Positions 52,981-63,571 of a stretch of 64,000 bases of DNA are shown here, piece after piece. The stretch is from Vespa crabro (Eukaryota > Arthropoda > Insecta > Hymenoptera > Vespidae): the NCBI RefSeq assembly GCF_910589235.1, contig NC_060961.1:941001-1005000 (forward strand). The letters are read 5' to 3'. The translations under genes and the position numbers were made by a program. A model generated the notes under the pieces. That model was not told where the DNA came from. It made no database searches and worked only from the letters and a program-made list of their open reading frames with translations. The number at the start of each line of letters is the position of its first letter. Positions within the stretch are counted from its first letter, which is position 1.

Positions 52981-53624
52981 AGAAAAAAAAGATTTCCAAT
53001 TGCAATTAGGCGCATACTCATAATCGATTATATTCATTATTACGAGTCATTGACGATCATTCGAACGATAACTATTTCAAAAATTATTTATTACATCTGC
53101 AACGTAATTTTTCAAAGAAACAACTCTTATCGCGCTTGTTAATAGAAAACTATAAGCGAGAAGGCTAGATGATATAGGTGCATACGATTTGTTCTCTCCA
53201 TTGTCGCGACTGAAAAAATATTCTTATCAAGAAAAGAAAAGAAGAAAAAAAAAAAAAGAAACAAATATTTAGTCACGTAAGTACGTACGTGCTTAAAAAA
53301 ATATTTTAGAAAAGAAAAAAAAAAAAGATCTTCGTTTCATTCTCACGATTAAATAATCGTATACAACGTGAAGATTGTATCGTACAATTTTAATATAAAT
53401 TATAATACGTAGATATAGATTTAAAAATAAAATGTGATGTGATTATTGTTTTAATGAGAAATAAATTAATAATTAGGAAGGTATAATAATCTTACAGTTC
53501 CATATTTGCAGAGAGTATGGATACCTGATCGACACTTAATTTTACAATAATTATTCGCCTCACTGAACGATAAATTAATTATCGTGGTAATAAGGATGAG
53601 ATAAACGAATCCGCTGATTTTCAT
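51987..53624 (-). CDS. Venom allergen 5 / antigen 5-like secreted CAP-superfamily protein
   Basis: The exons in transcript order are 53624-53496, 52847-52677, 52578-52497, 52407-52281 and 52155-51987. They total 678 nt (225 aa), the usual size of a hymenopteran antigen 5 precursor. Exon 1 encodes a signal peptide (hydrophobic core within the first ~22 residues) and the start of the mature N-terminus with three Cys. Exon 2 carries the RQKVA...GNPGPQP block, exons 3-4 the W-x-N-Q-C and SVGQN region, and exon 5 the CAP signature GHYTQMVW and the final CNYGPAG motif. Eight mature Cys are present, as expected for four disulfides. Antigen 5 proteins are abundant, allergenic venom-gland secretions of vespid wasps. 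Their enzymatic activity is not established. The gene is intact with no stops. A TATA box lies upstream and a long AAT repeat lies in the last intron. Non-venom CAP paralogues exist, so venom expression is inference. Confidence 0.93.
52179..52241. repeat. (AAT)n microsatellite in the antigen 5 intron
   Basis: About 20 ATA/AAT triplets lie within the intron between exons 52281 and 52155 of the antigen 5 gene. Confidence 0.92.
52946..52978. repeat. Poly(A) tract in the first antigen 5 intron
   Basis: A run of about 32 A residues lies inside the intron 52848-53495. The plus-strand lysine-rich open frame here is spurious. Confidence 0.88.
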
Positions 53625-53670
53625 TGTGATTCAAATAATTCAGATTGAAGAACTCTATCGAAGTTTTCTT

Positions 53671-53710
53671 CTGAACTCATAGAAAAGAACGTACCGCTCG
53701 ACTATTTATA
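53671..53710 (-). promoter_or_regulatory. Core promoter of the antigen 5 gene
   Basis: In the minus sense a TATAAATAG box lies at 53710-53702, about 80 bases upstream of the ATG at 53624. A TTCAG initiator-like site follows at about 53675-53671. A strong TATA promoter with a short 5' UTR (about 48 bases) fits an abundantly expressed secretory-gland gene. Confidence 0.6.
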
Positions 53711-56468
53711 CTAGTTCGAAGTGTTATCAGGTAGACCACGTTATGGTCACGAATAAATTTTATGTTTATCTTTTCCGCATTGACTTATACCTTTTTTTCT
53801 CTTGATTTCGATATTCTTATCTCTTATATTGTATATTATTTTTTTTTTTTTTTTCTAATAAATATTTTATATGAATATTGCTTTTTTAATTGTCATTCCT
53901 TTTATTTCTTTTTCTTTTTTTTTTTTTTTTTCTTTCCTTTTTCTCTCTTTTTTTTTTATTTTTTTATTTTTTTTTATTTTTTTTTTGTCGAGAATCAATT
54001 CAATTTCATGCACAATTTTATATTAATTTCATAAGTTATATAGATTCGTCCTTGGGATAAATCATTTATGTATCGTCTTCTAAGTTATAAAGTAGCACCA
54101 TTTTTATCAGTAAAAAAAATATAAAAATAAAAGATAAGTAGAAAAATAATACGTACACGGTTATCATAGTAGGATTAGATTCAAGATTCATTTTTCTATA
54201 TGAAAACTCAACAAAATAATATAATAACTTGATTCAATTTCAATGGGAATTTTAATCCTTGATCAGGCATCAATTATCGTTTACGTAGGACATATTATAT
54301 GCAATTATTAAATCTATCGAAAGGAAGATAATGGCAAACTATTGTATAACTATACGAAGGACATTTGTATAGATTTATACATTCTCAGGGCCAATTATAA
54401 AAGTTATATATTGAAATCGAATATGTTCAAAGGAAAAAAAATTATATACGTATATTTTATTTTATTCTTTTCATGTTTCTGAATCCTATTAAAAAATATA
54501 ATTATTTAATAATTATCAACACAAAGGACATTAGAAGAAAAAAAAAAAATTATGGAGCATATAATTGATATTTCAAATAATTATTTCTTATCATAAAGCA
54601 TATTCTTTACCTATAATTTCCATAAGTTATGAGAACATGACGTCTGTCATTTTTCTAAAAAAGGTTATTCATTAATTTTATTAGATATTCGATAAATAAC
54701 ACGTATAGAAGAGATAGTTTACATAATGTCACAGATATACATGTATATATATATATATATATGTATTCGATTTTTAATAGGACTATTAAAACATATCAAA
54801 TATTTAATAGACACATAAAAAGCTTTGTTAGAAATTCATCTGTATCGATTGACGAACGTGTATCATTTTCAAGAATCATGCAATTCCACATTTTTTTCCT
54901 TTGTTTTTATCTATCTCCTTAAAAAAAAAAAAAAAAAAAAAAAAAAGAAAAAAATATTTTTATGGAGGACATACGATATGGACAATTAGCTACGCCTTGG
55001 AGAAACGGCAATGATTAGGTGTCATTTAAAAATGTAACATTAGAGAGGAATAATGGTTAAGTAAGTATATAAGGAAGTAAGTAATTAACAAGTCGTAATA
55101 AATATTATTATCTTGTTGGGCAATTTTTTAATTAGTTATATTTAAAAAGAAAATTTTTACGTTATTAGAAAAGTTCATTTTCGACCTTTCATCATCCCTT
55201 ATTATTTTTTACTTTCTACTCTTAATCCTATTATGTATTATAATTTTTCATCATAAAAGGAACGATTTTTAAAATAGAAAATAAAAGATGATTGTAAAAA
55301 TTCTTCAAATTTTTTAATATTATTCTATATTTCTGATAAGAATGCGACTTTGAAAAATTACATTTTTCTAAAGGTTTAAAAGTTATGACCAGTCAAACTG
55401 AAAATGAAGAAAGAGAGAGGAGAAGGTAGAAAGAGAAAGAGAGGGAAAGTGAGGTAGAGAGAGTCGGGAGTGTCAAGCCCCATCTACGACAATCGTAATT
55501 CTCTTTGACAACAAGTTGATCTCCTCTTTTTTGCTACCTTAAGAAATCGTTTTTCTTATAACTTTTCTTCCCTCTTCCTCCTCCTCCTCCTCCTCCTTTT
55601 TCTTCTTCTTCTTTTTTTTCCCTCTATTTCATTTTCTTTTTTTCATCCTCCGAATTCAGTGCTCCCAAAAAATTGGGTTCTTTAGTGGGCGGGTGGCTAT
55701 TCTAGTCAACGAGAAGAATGAATGGAATCGAAGAAGTCCATTCAAGGAAGCACCTGACTTCTGATCTTCAATCGTGAGAATATCTTTTCGTGAATGTGAT
55801 ATTTTTTTCAATATATACACATACATGCATACATATGAAAAATCCTTTATCATAGAATATTCAATCCGAGAGCATCGATCAATTATCTTGCTTCTTATCG
55901 TAATATTAACAAATAATAAAGATTGCGAATTATGAAAGGATGAAAATTAATATAACGTCTGAAAGAGAATATACTTATATACATATTTTTGTTTTCTTTT
56001 TTATAAATTCATTTACTTCCAAGTAAAATGTGTACAATAGTTTGTAGTCAAAAAAAAAAAAAAAAAAAAAAAGGAAGGAAGACGGTTCTTACACCTGTAG
56101 AACCATGATTCTTTTCGATTTCGAACAAAATGTATCTGGTGTCCGGGACAAATCGAAAAGGTTAATAATAAAAGGTGGAGACGCGTAATCGGAATTCTTG
56201 CATGATCCGGAAATTTGATTTTCCGAGATTAGATTTGGAATTAGTAACGGTGTAGCGCCCAAGCAAAAGAAAAATGATCTCGTGGGAAGAAAATTGGAGC
56301 GGATCATCCGCTTCATTGAACGATCAAAAGGAAACAGCTGTTGTGTAGTTATCGTAGAACAAGAAAAAGAAAAAGAAAAAAAAAAAAAAAACGAAACAAA
56401 AGGGAAAAAGTTAGCGTAAAAAGATTTTCGAAAAGTTTTTCATAGAAAGGATGATTTCAAATGAAATC
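53711..56468. other. Intergenic between antigen 5 and the divergent unknown pair
   Basis: No supportable gene. The part at 53830-53990 is mostly poly(T) and T-rich. A GA-rich segment lies at 55395-55470 and TCC/TTC triplets at 55570-55620. Possible 3' UTR of the minus-strand gene lies at its right end. Confidence 0.5.
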
Positions 56469-57781
56469 TCATTTCTTTTTCTTTTTATCCTTCTTCTTCT
56501 TCTTTTTTTCCTCTTTAGTATCCTTTTTCCCTTTGACCATCGTAGTTCTGTCTGTTTGTTCAGGATGAATTTTTGATTGTACATGGGGACATTTTATTGA
56601 TTCTTTTCGCGTCAACCATGGTCTCGGAGTTCGAAATTCGAGATCGAATTTGTGTTTGCCGTCTTTATCTTTGGACTGTTTTCGAATTCTAAAAACAAAT
56701 ATATTTGGATTTTCTTCTAAATCAATTTGCTTGGATATTTTCATTTTCTCCTTTTTCTCTCTTCTATCTTTATCCTTTTCTTCCTGAGAAATTTCTGGTA
56801 ATTTCTCTTTTATCCCAGGATGAGGATACAACATTATGGTACGTCCTCCTTTACCTTTATATACATATATATATATAAATTTTGAATGTAGAAAGAAAAA
56901 AAAAATATATATATATACATATATACATATATGATCTTTCTTATAAATCTTTTCTAATCGAATTAACTCGAAGAATAAATCTTACCATCCTGATCGCAGC
57001 TCTGTCTAATCATCGAATTTTGTCCAGTACACTTGTATCCCTGTTTACATAAATCCTGCATTTGATAAATAATATCATTTCGATATTTCGAGGATAACGA
57101 AGTATCTAATACGGTGGAAGACGTTGGTAAAATCCTTCCAGGTCCATCTGGACAATCGCAAGGTGGTTCGTATTCGTCTTCAATTAATTCCTTTTGCATT
57201 CTTATAATCATACGATTGTTATTAATTATCGCTTCGATTTCTTTATAAGGAAGTCCTTTCTTAGCTATCTTTGAAATTATTTCAGTTTTTTCCTTCGTAG
57301 GAATACAGTCTTCCTCTTTAATATCTTTCGATCCACAGTTACAATCGTTTATATCGTCAGAAAGTATCGGTGGTTCAGAAGAACACGTGCAATCGTATAT
57401 TTTGTCAAAATTTTGACAAGAAGATATTACAGTTCGACAAGTTGGCGAATGATGGCTATGTGAATATGTTATTTATATATTATTATATTAAAATTATGTT
57501 ACACACAAAGAAATATCTTTGTTAGCATAACAAAATATAATTATTTACAAGATCAGAAAATTTTCACATGCACACGCACACATATACCTTAAAAATTTGC
57601 AACAGGAGGTATTTGGGCAAGAAGGAGGTGGAGCAGTTTGACATCGTACCACAGTGTATTTTGATAGTTGGCTCTGTTGAGTTAGTTGAGTTTGTTTTGG
57701 TAAAAATGATTTAGAGCAATTTGGATGTAAATGAGTGATTTTAGGTGGCATACAACCACAATCGTAAGTAGCGGCGATCAT
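56469..57781 (-). CDS. Uncharacterised Cys-rich protein with PPCDC and RTPRP motifs and Lys tail
   Basis: The exons in transcript order are 57781-57588, 57455-56986 and 56854-56469. They total 1050 nt (349 aa) and are in phase at every junction. The N-terminal part (residues 1 to about 130) has scattered CxC and CC pairs (YDCGCMPP, SCCKF, YDCTCSS, DCNCGS). Near residue 155-165 comes MIIRMQKE then EPPCDCPD. Exon 3 opens GKGGRTIMLYPHPG and continues with a Lys/Glu-rich segment, NIFVFRIRK, FDLEFRTPRP near residue 296, and a C-terminal tail of almost only Lys and Asp. No signal peptide or membrane segment is seen. I do not recognise a named family; the pattern is that of an insect-restricted protein. 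It is related to the plus-strand gene 366 bp away, with which it is head-to-head. The start ATG at 57781 is the only in-frame one near the exon start. Confidence 0.75.
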
Positions 57782-58147
57782 GTTGTCCTTTTTAAATTTG
57801 AAAACCGAACCATAGTGAATTTGTTTCTGTATATATATATATATGTATATATGTATATTATTAATTTACATGATGATACATTTTGCTAAAATTTTTTTTT
57901 TCTTTTTATATATTATTCCAAATAATCGAATTCATAGCCGAAAAAGGGGGATGTTTGAAAAGTTTTCACGGTGTGAATATGTTTATTAAATTTAGAAAGG
58001 TGAGAAGATAGTGATATATATTTATATATACATGTATAATAAATCGATTGTAAAATAATTTTTAACCTCTAAAATGGCTATCATTGTTAAAAATAATTAT
58101 TAGATATTGATTTATTATATCAAAATTTTACAAGTTATAATAGAAAA
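57782..58147. promoter_or_regulatory. Shared promoter region of the divergent unknown gene pair
   Basis: The region is 366 bp between opposing start codons, AT-rich with a TATATATATG tract on the minus-gene side. No clear TATA/initiator pair was found for either gene. Bidirectional control is an inference from the arrangement. Confidence 0.35.
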
Positions 58148-59348
58148 ATGCAAACAATTTGTAAACCAGGTAGGATCTTAATGTATGATATGATTAATGG
58201 AAAAAAAAAAAAAAAAAAAAAAAATTATTGTTCGATTAAAATTATTATTATACGTGTGTATAAGATCCTTGCTGTTGTCCACCAATACTCGTTCCATCAT
58301 GTCCACCACCTTGTTCATCGACAACAAAAATCAAAGATCCTTGTTCAAAGTATTACGAACAAATTGGTGCGGAAATGATAGGTAATCAATTGATCATACG
58401 TATGGAAAAAGATAAATCGAAATCCAAAAAAAGATTAGATCAATGGGATCCACCGTGCGATTGCGACGTTATCGAAATACAAAGGCCGACGAGTAAATCA
58501 GGACCTAAAGTTTTGAATGCTAGCAATAATAATCGAGTTTTGTTTCGTGTACAATCGAAAAGTCATATAAATAAGGAAGACCCAATAAATAATTCTCAAG
58601 CTATTTCTTACGAGGTTTGTTATATATCATTGTTAGTATGTATATATATATATCGATATATTATTATATTATATTATAATAATTGTATTATATATCAATA
58701 ACCTAAAAAAAAAAAAAAAAAAAAAAGAAATTGATACATTAAATAATATTATCATTTTCATCATGGATGTAAATATACTTTTAAAAAATTATCACAAATT
58801 ATTGAGATTTATTATAATCGTATATATACGTAAACTAATTGTCTGTAATAACGTGAGAAAATTAAGACACTAAATAATATTATCATTTTTAATGATCCTA
58901 TCCTACAAGTTTCTTTCTTTTTTTTTTTGTATGTATAAAAATTGAATACGTATAAAAAAATTATTGATAATTATTGAGACAATTAATGATGAAATTAAAT
59001 CGGATTTCCGTATATTTCATAATATTCATACAGATTGGTTCGTGCAAAGGCGATAAAAATATTAACGACGAATGTCGAACTTTCACATTTTATCCTTCAT
59101 ACGGTACTCCTGGATCGCAGGAAGTACATACCGATCAAATTACAGACGGCAATGAAAATGTTTGTTTGTTGAAAATCAAAAAGAAACCGGATAAGATGGA
59201 GAAATTTAAAAGAAACATCGAATTGGAACTTAGAACACCAAGACCACCTACGCCACCCATCCCTTCTATCATAAAAGCAGAACGTAAAGCAAAGGGTAAA
59301 GCAAAGACGAAGAAAAAGAAAAGCAAAAAAAAGAAAAGTAAAAAGTAA
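58148..59348 (+). CDS. Uncharacterised Cys-rich paralogue with PPCDC and RTPRP motifs and Lys tail
   Basis: The exons are 58148-58169, 58265-58614 and 59034-59348. They total 687 nt (228 aa), all in phase. Exon 1 is only 22 nt (MQTICKP), placed by phase and by the Cys/Pro-rich continuation DPCCCPP in exon 2. Residues 1-35 are rich in Cys and Pro. Then comes LIIRMEKD and, near residue 69, DPPCDCDV. Exon 3 contains DECRTFTFYPSYGTPG, VCLLKIKKK, IELELRTPRPPTPP near residue 189, and a Lys/Ser tail. Order and spacing match the minus-strand neighbour, so the two are diverged paralogues from an inverted duplication. The exon 2/exon 3 intron sits at the equivalent place but in a different phase context. 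Function is unknown. If exon 1 is wrong the protein could begin at an internal ATG (58375). Confidence 0.72.
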
Positions 59349-59594
59349 AACATTTTTCAAGATGAATACGTCACGGTCTACGTCAAAATTAGTTTTATAT
59401 ATTTACATATTTTTAATTGATTTAATTTTTAATTTGTATTATATCGATGAAAAAATTTATCCTATAATATAATCATATATCTTATCTCGATTTAAAATCT
59501 ATATGAAATCAAATATGAATTTAATCTATCTACGAATTTCAATCTGAATTTCAATCTAAATTTTAATTTGAATTTTTTATCTGAATCAAATATG

Positions 59595-59601
<7 letters not shown>

Positions 59602-59648
<47 letters not shown>
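59602..59648. repeat. (CT)n tract
   Basis: About 23 CT dinucleotides downstream of the plus-strand unknown gene. Confidence 0.9.
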
Positions 59649-59655
<7 letters not shown>

Positions 59656-61170
59656 AATATGATATATTAATTTCAAAAACTTAATATAATAATATAATCT
59701 GATATTTAAAGAAAATCAATAAAAAATAATTTCTTAAAATTTTTACAAATTGTTTATTGAATCATGAATCATTGATGAAACGATGTAACGTAGTAAAAAA
59801 AAAAAAAAAAAAAAAAAAAGAAAAGAAAAAAAGAAAGGAAGAATACAATTTTTGGTATGAATGAATCTAATGGTGAACGAGTAACATAGTTACATTTCAC
59901 CATGAACACCAATACCAATATGAAATAGGAACAGGCGTGAATATTCTTATAAAAGTGCACGAGTCAGCACATTTTACATATATCATACATATTTTCGTTC
60001 ATTCATGGTAAGAAAATTTCTATTATCCAGAACAAATCGTTTCGTTACGGTGAAACATTTTCTTCCTTTACTTTTACCGCTTTTACAGGTATTTCTTCAC
60101 GAAGGTATTTCAACGTCCTAACTTCTCAATAGTTCTTTGGTAAATAACGACTACGTTAAGATGACAATTTATAATGATTGATGATCGCAAGATCTCTTTC
60201 TCTCTCTCTCTCTCTCTTGAGGTTTTCATATTATTGTACTTAAAATCAACATCGTAATTACCGTCTAACATTTTCCTAGATTTATAGATATTATAAACCC
60301 TTAGACGATTTTCAAAGTAAAAACAATTTTGATTTTCTAAGTACACAAATACTTTTTCTTATTTCTTTTTAAATATCTAAAAAATAAAGTCAACTAATTC
60401 TTTCGTCGACTAAGATAAATCCGTATCAATTTTTTCATTCGAAAATAATTATAAATTTTGTACCTTTTATTCATTTGTTCATACATTTTTCAAATTTTCG
60501 CCGAACACGTGCTCTTTGTGATAAAAAAAGAAAAAAAGAAAAATAAAAAAAGAAAGAAGGAAGAAGAGGAAGAAAGAGAAAAAAAAAAAGAATTTTATTC
60601 GGAAAAAGACTCGTCGTCTTCTTCAGGATTATTAGAAAATCGAATGAATGAAAGGAAGAAATAGTGGGAGGGAGGGAGATAGGGAGGTAGGGAGAGAGGC
60701 TGGATAAAAGAAGAAGAATAGCGTAGAGTGAATGCATAGAGGAGAGTTCATAAAGGTATAGTTTGGCACGGTGTGTGGTCGCTTAAAGAGGTCGACAATA
60801 ATACATAATAGAATCTAATAAATTAGGAAGCTACGCGGAATAGTTACATTCTCGATTCACGAGAAATACTATGACAAGTATGATCGTAACTGTTGGTGCT
60901 TGAAAATCTTCACATCGGCTTTTCAATTTTGGAAGTTCAAAACCGCGAACAATGCGTTTGTGGTTGAAACTTGAATGGAACGACAAGTGACCGCAATATT
61001 CTAACACGCGGGACATGTTCTTGAAAAGTTTCTTCGAGTAAGAAGACGTCTTTGGACATTTTAAAAGAAGAATCGCCATAACTCAGCGACAAATCTTTAA
61101 ATTCTCCATTTGGGATGGGGTTTCAGATTGAGGAAGAGAAGAGGTGGTGGGAGGGACGAGGATAGAATAG

Positions 61171-61176
61171 AAAGTT

Positions 61177-61203
<27 letters not shown>
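61171..61203. repeat. (GA)n tract
   Basis: About 15 GA dinucleotides in noncoding DNA. Confidence 0.88.
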
Positions 61204-61208
<5 letters not shown>

Positions 61209-61917
61209 TCATTCGAACGCAAAAATTATCTATCTATTTATCTGTCGTTTATACGTATAAGATATATTTTTCTAAAGATTTCTTTCATTCGTACGTATTC
61301 GTCATTATCTCGTTTATGATCTATGAATATTATCGATCCGTGAAATTTTTCATTTCGAAAGAAAAGAAGAAAAGAAAAAAAAAAATTGATAAAATATATT
61401 CGACTTTGATTATCTTCATTTTTTGCAAATATCATATTTAGAATGAATTTTACAAAAATATTTCTCGTAACTCGTTTATCGGATATTAATTAATAAAAAT
61501 CGAATTGCATTTTTTTTTTTTATATTAATTTGTAAAATAATATATAACAACAATAAAATATATATTTATATATCTATACACACATACATATATACATATA
61601 TATATATATATGTAAAGGAAGTATACTTTCTTCAGGTAGATTTGCCGCGCGTCTCATGATCCGCCCTTCCATTGTCCTTTGTTATTTACAAATTCTTTTT
61701 GTTACCTACAAATCGAGCCGTTAAGATTTGGAAGAGAAACGGGCAGTAAGAAATAGAACGTAGAAGAGAAAGTTAGCAGGAGAATTCATACGGATATTTA
61801 TAATAGATAATATATATTAAATAAAATTTAAATAGCGTGAATAATAAACGTAAATTGTCGTTTCTTTGTTCACAGAGAAACATATTTTCGTTTATCATCT
61901 GACATAATTAATAAAAG

Positions 61918-61920
<3 letters not shown>

Positions 61921-61957
<37 letters not shown>
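61921..61957. repeat. (TA)n microsatellite
   Basis: About 18 TA dinucleotides in noncoding DNA. Confidence 0.9.
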
Positions 61958-61959
<2 letters not shown>

Positions 61960-62525
61960 TTCTAAGAGATCAGAATTTTATCGTTTAAGGATTCAAATGG
62001 TTATACAAAATTTACGTGGAAATCTGGTAGGGTGTTCTCATTAATAACGTTAATGACTTGGCAGGGTAACGAATGGAACAAATAAATCGATAGATAGATA
62101 CACGCAGCAGGTGGTAACATTTTCCTAGAGGGTGGTCTTCCACATTTTGATTGTGCCAAAGGAAAACGGTGGCTATTGAAAATCGCAAGAGATGATGCTG
62201 CTCGGCCATTCGTTGGATTTAACGTCGACGAAATCATTCGTAATATCATCATTATATAATCCGCAGACATATATATATATATATAATATATAATATGTAT
62301 ATATAGAATATATACATAAGAAAATGTCGTTGGTTGTAACCAACGGTTGCGGTTACCGTCGCTTTGTAACGTTGTCCTTCAGAATCTCTACGTAATTATA
62401 ATACGTTGGTAAACCCTAAAGGACCCCAACCGAGAAGCTTTACTTGTCCTATCCAGGCACTTTGATCATCGAATTTATTCCCCTGTCAGCACAAATACCA
62501 TTTATGGTGATACGAATATTTCCCC

Positions 62526-62551
62526 CTCTCTCTCTCTCTCTCTCTCTCTCT
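62526..62551. repeat. (CT)n tract
   Basis: About 13 CT dinucleotides in noncoding DNA. Confidence 0.85.
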
Positions 62552-62693
62552 TCCTATCTATCTTTGAATACTTCCTAAACAAATTTATTACCTCCCGTCG
62601 TTCTCTTTCACGTTTTCTCTTTTTCATCACTTGCCAAATACCACCTTGTAGATTTCTACACACATACACACACATATGTTGATATACGTATCC

Positions 62694-62697
<4 letters not shown>

Positions 62698-62727
<30 letters not shown>
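62698..62727. repeat. (TA)n microsatellite
   Basis: About 14 TA dinucleotides in noncoding DNA, inside the large gap before the right-edge gene. Confidence 0.85.
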
Positions 62728-62732
<5 letters not shown>

Positions 62733-63571
62733 CTCAGCAATGATCTATAATGTGATATTCAAGAAATTTAACTTAACATATTTGTTAAATAAGAAAAATA
62801 ATTTCAAGAAGAACATTATATCGAACGAGTTCGAATCAATGAATCATACCAATGAGATATTTCAAACAATTGCTTTTAAATGTCATATGTCAATGAAGGA
62901 AAAAGTGTACGTGTAAAATTAAATAATAAGTGAGCCATCGTGTACTCTTTCTTTTTTTTTTTTGTTCTCCATTTTTCATTCTTATCTTTTTTCCTTCAAA
63001 ATTTACAAATTGATATGTTAGACATTACACGTTGTTATCTCACTTTATCGTGAAGTTATTGATGTTTCTATATATGTATACACACACACACACACACATA
63101 TATATATGTATAATTTTTATATTTGTTATCTCTTATCTAACAAGTGAATGTGCACGTTTTTGTCATACGTGACATCCGGGTAAATAATTATCTCCAAATT
63201 CGTGCAAACGTCGTATACGTTTTATATGTATACCTTTATATACAACTATACATAATCGATTAATGTTCTCTCCTGATTTTTCCCCCCTTCTTTTGGAAAA
63301 AAAATAAATATAAATAACACAATTTATCATGTTGGAGCCGTTGATAGTATTGACAGTTTTAAATTGTTTATTTATGTTCAGCTCGACCGTGACCACGTGC
63401 GCATTATGGTAATAAATTAATAACATTATTACATTCTTTCTTAAAAAGAAAAAAAAAGTAAAAAGAGAAAGAGAAAAAAGTATTTGACGAAAAAAGGAAA
63501 AAAAAAAAAGAAAAGAGGAAAAAAAAAAGAAAAAGAAATACTTATGGATAGAATAAAAATTCATATAATAG

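Larger units (their letters stand above)
59349..62886. other. Intergenic, AT-rich with CT/GA tracts
   Basis: No supportable gene was found. An AATAAA at 59718 may end the preceding gene. More complex islands occur at about 60590-61170, 61625-61790, 62000-62260 and 62320-62500. The minus-strand open frame 60831-61079 (82 codons) shows no domain or splice support. Confidence 0.45.

Noticed and set aside
53762..54034. 90-codon Phe-rich open frame
   Set aside because: It is an artefact of long poly(T) runs.
60831..61079. 82-codon minus-strand open frame
   Set aside because: Composition is ordinary, but there is no homology, no splice support and no promoter; an open frame this size occurs by chance at this density.
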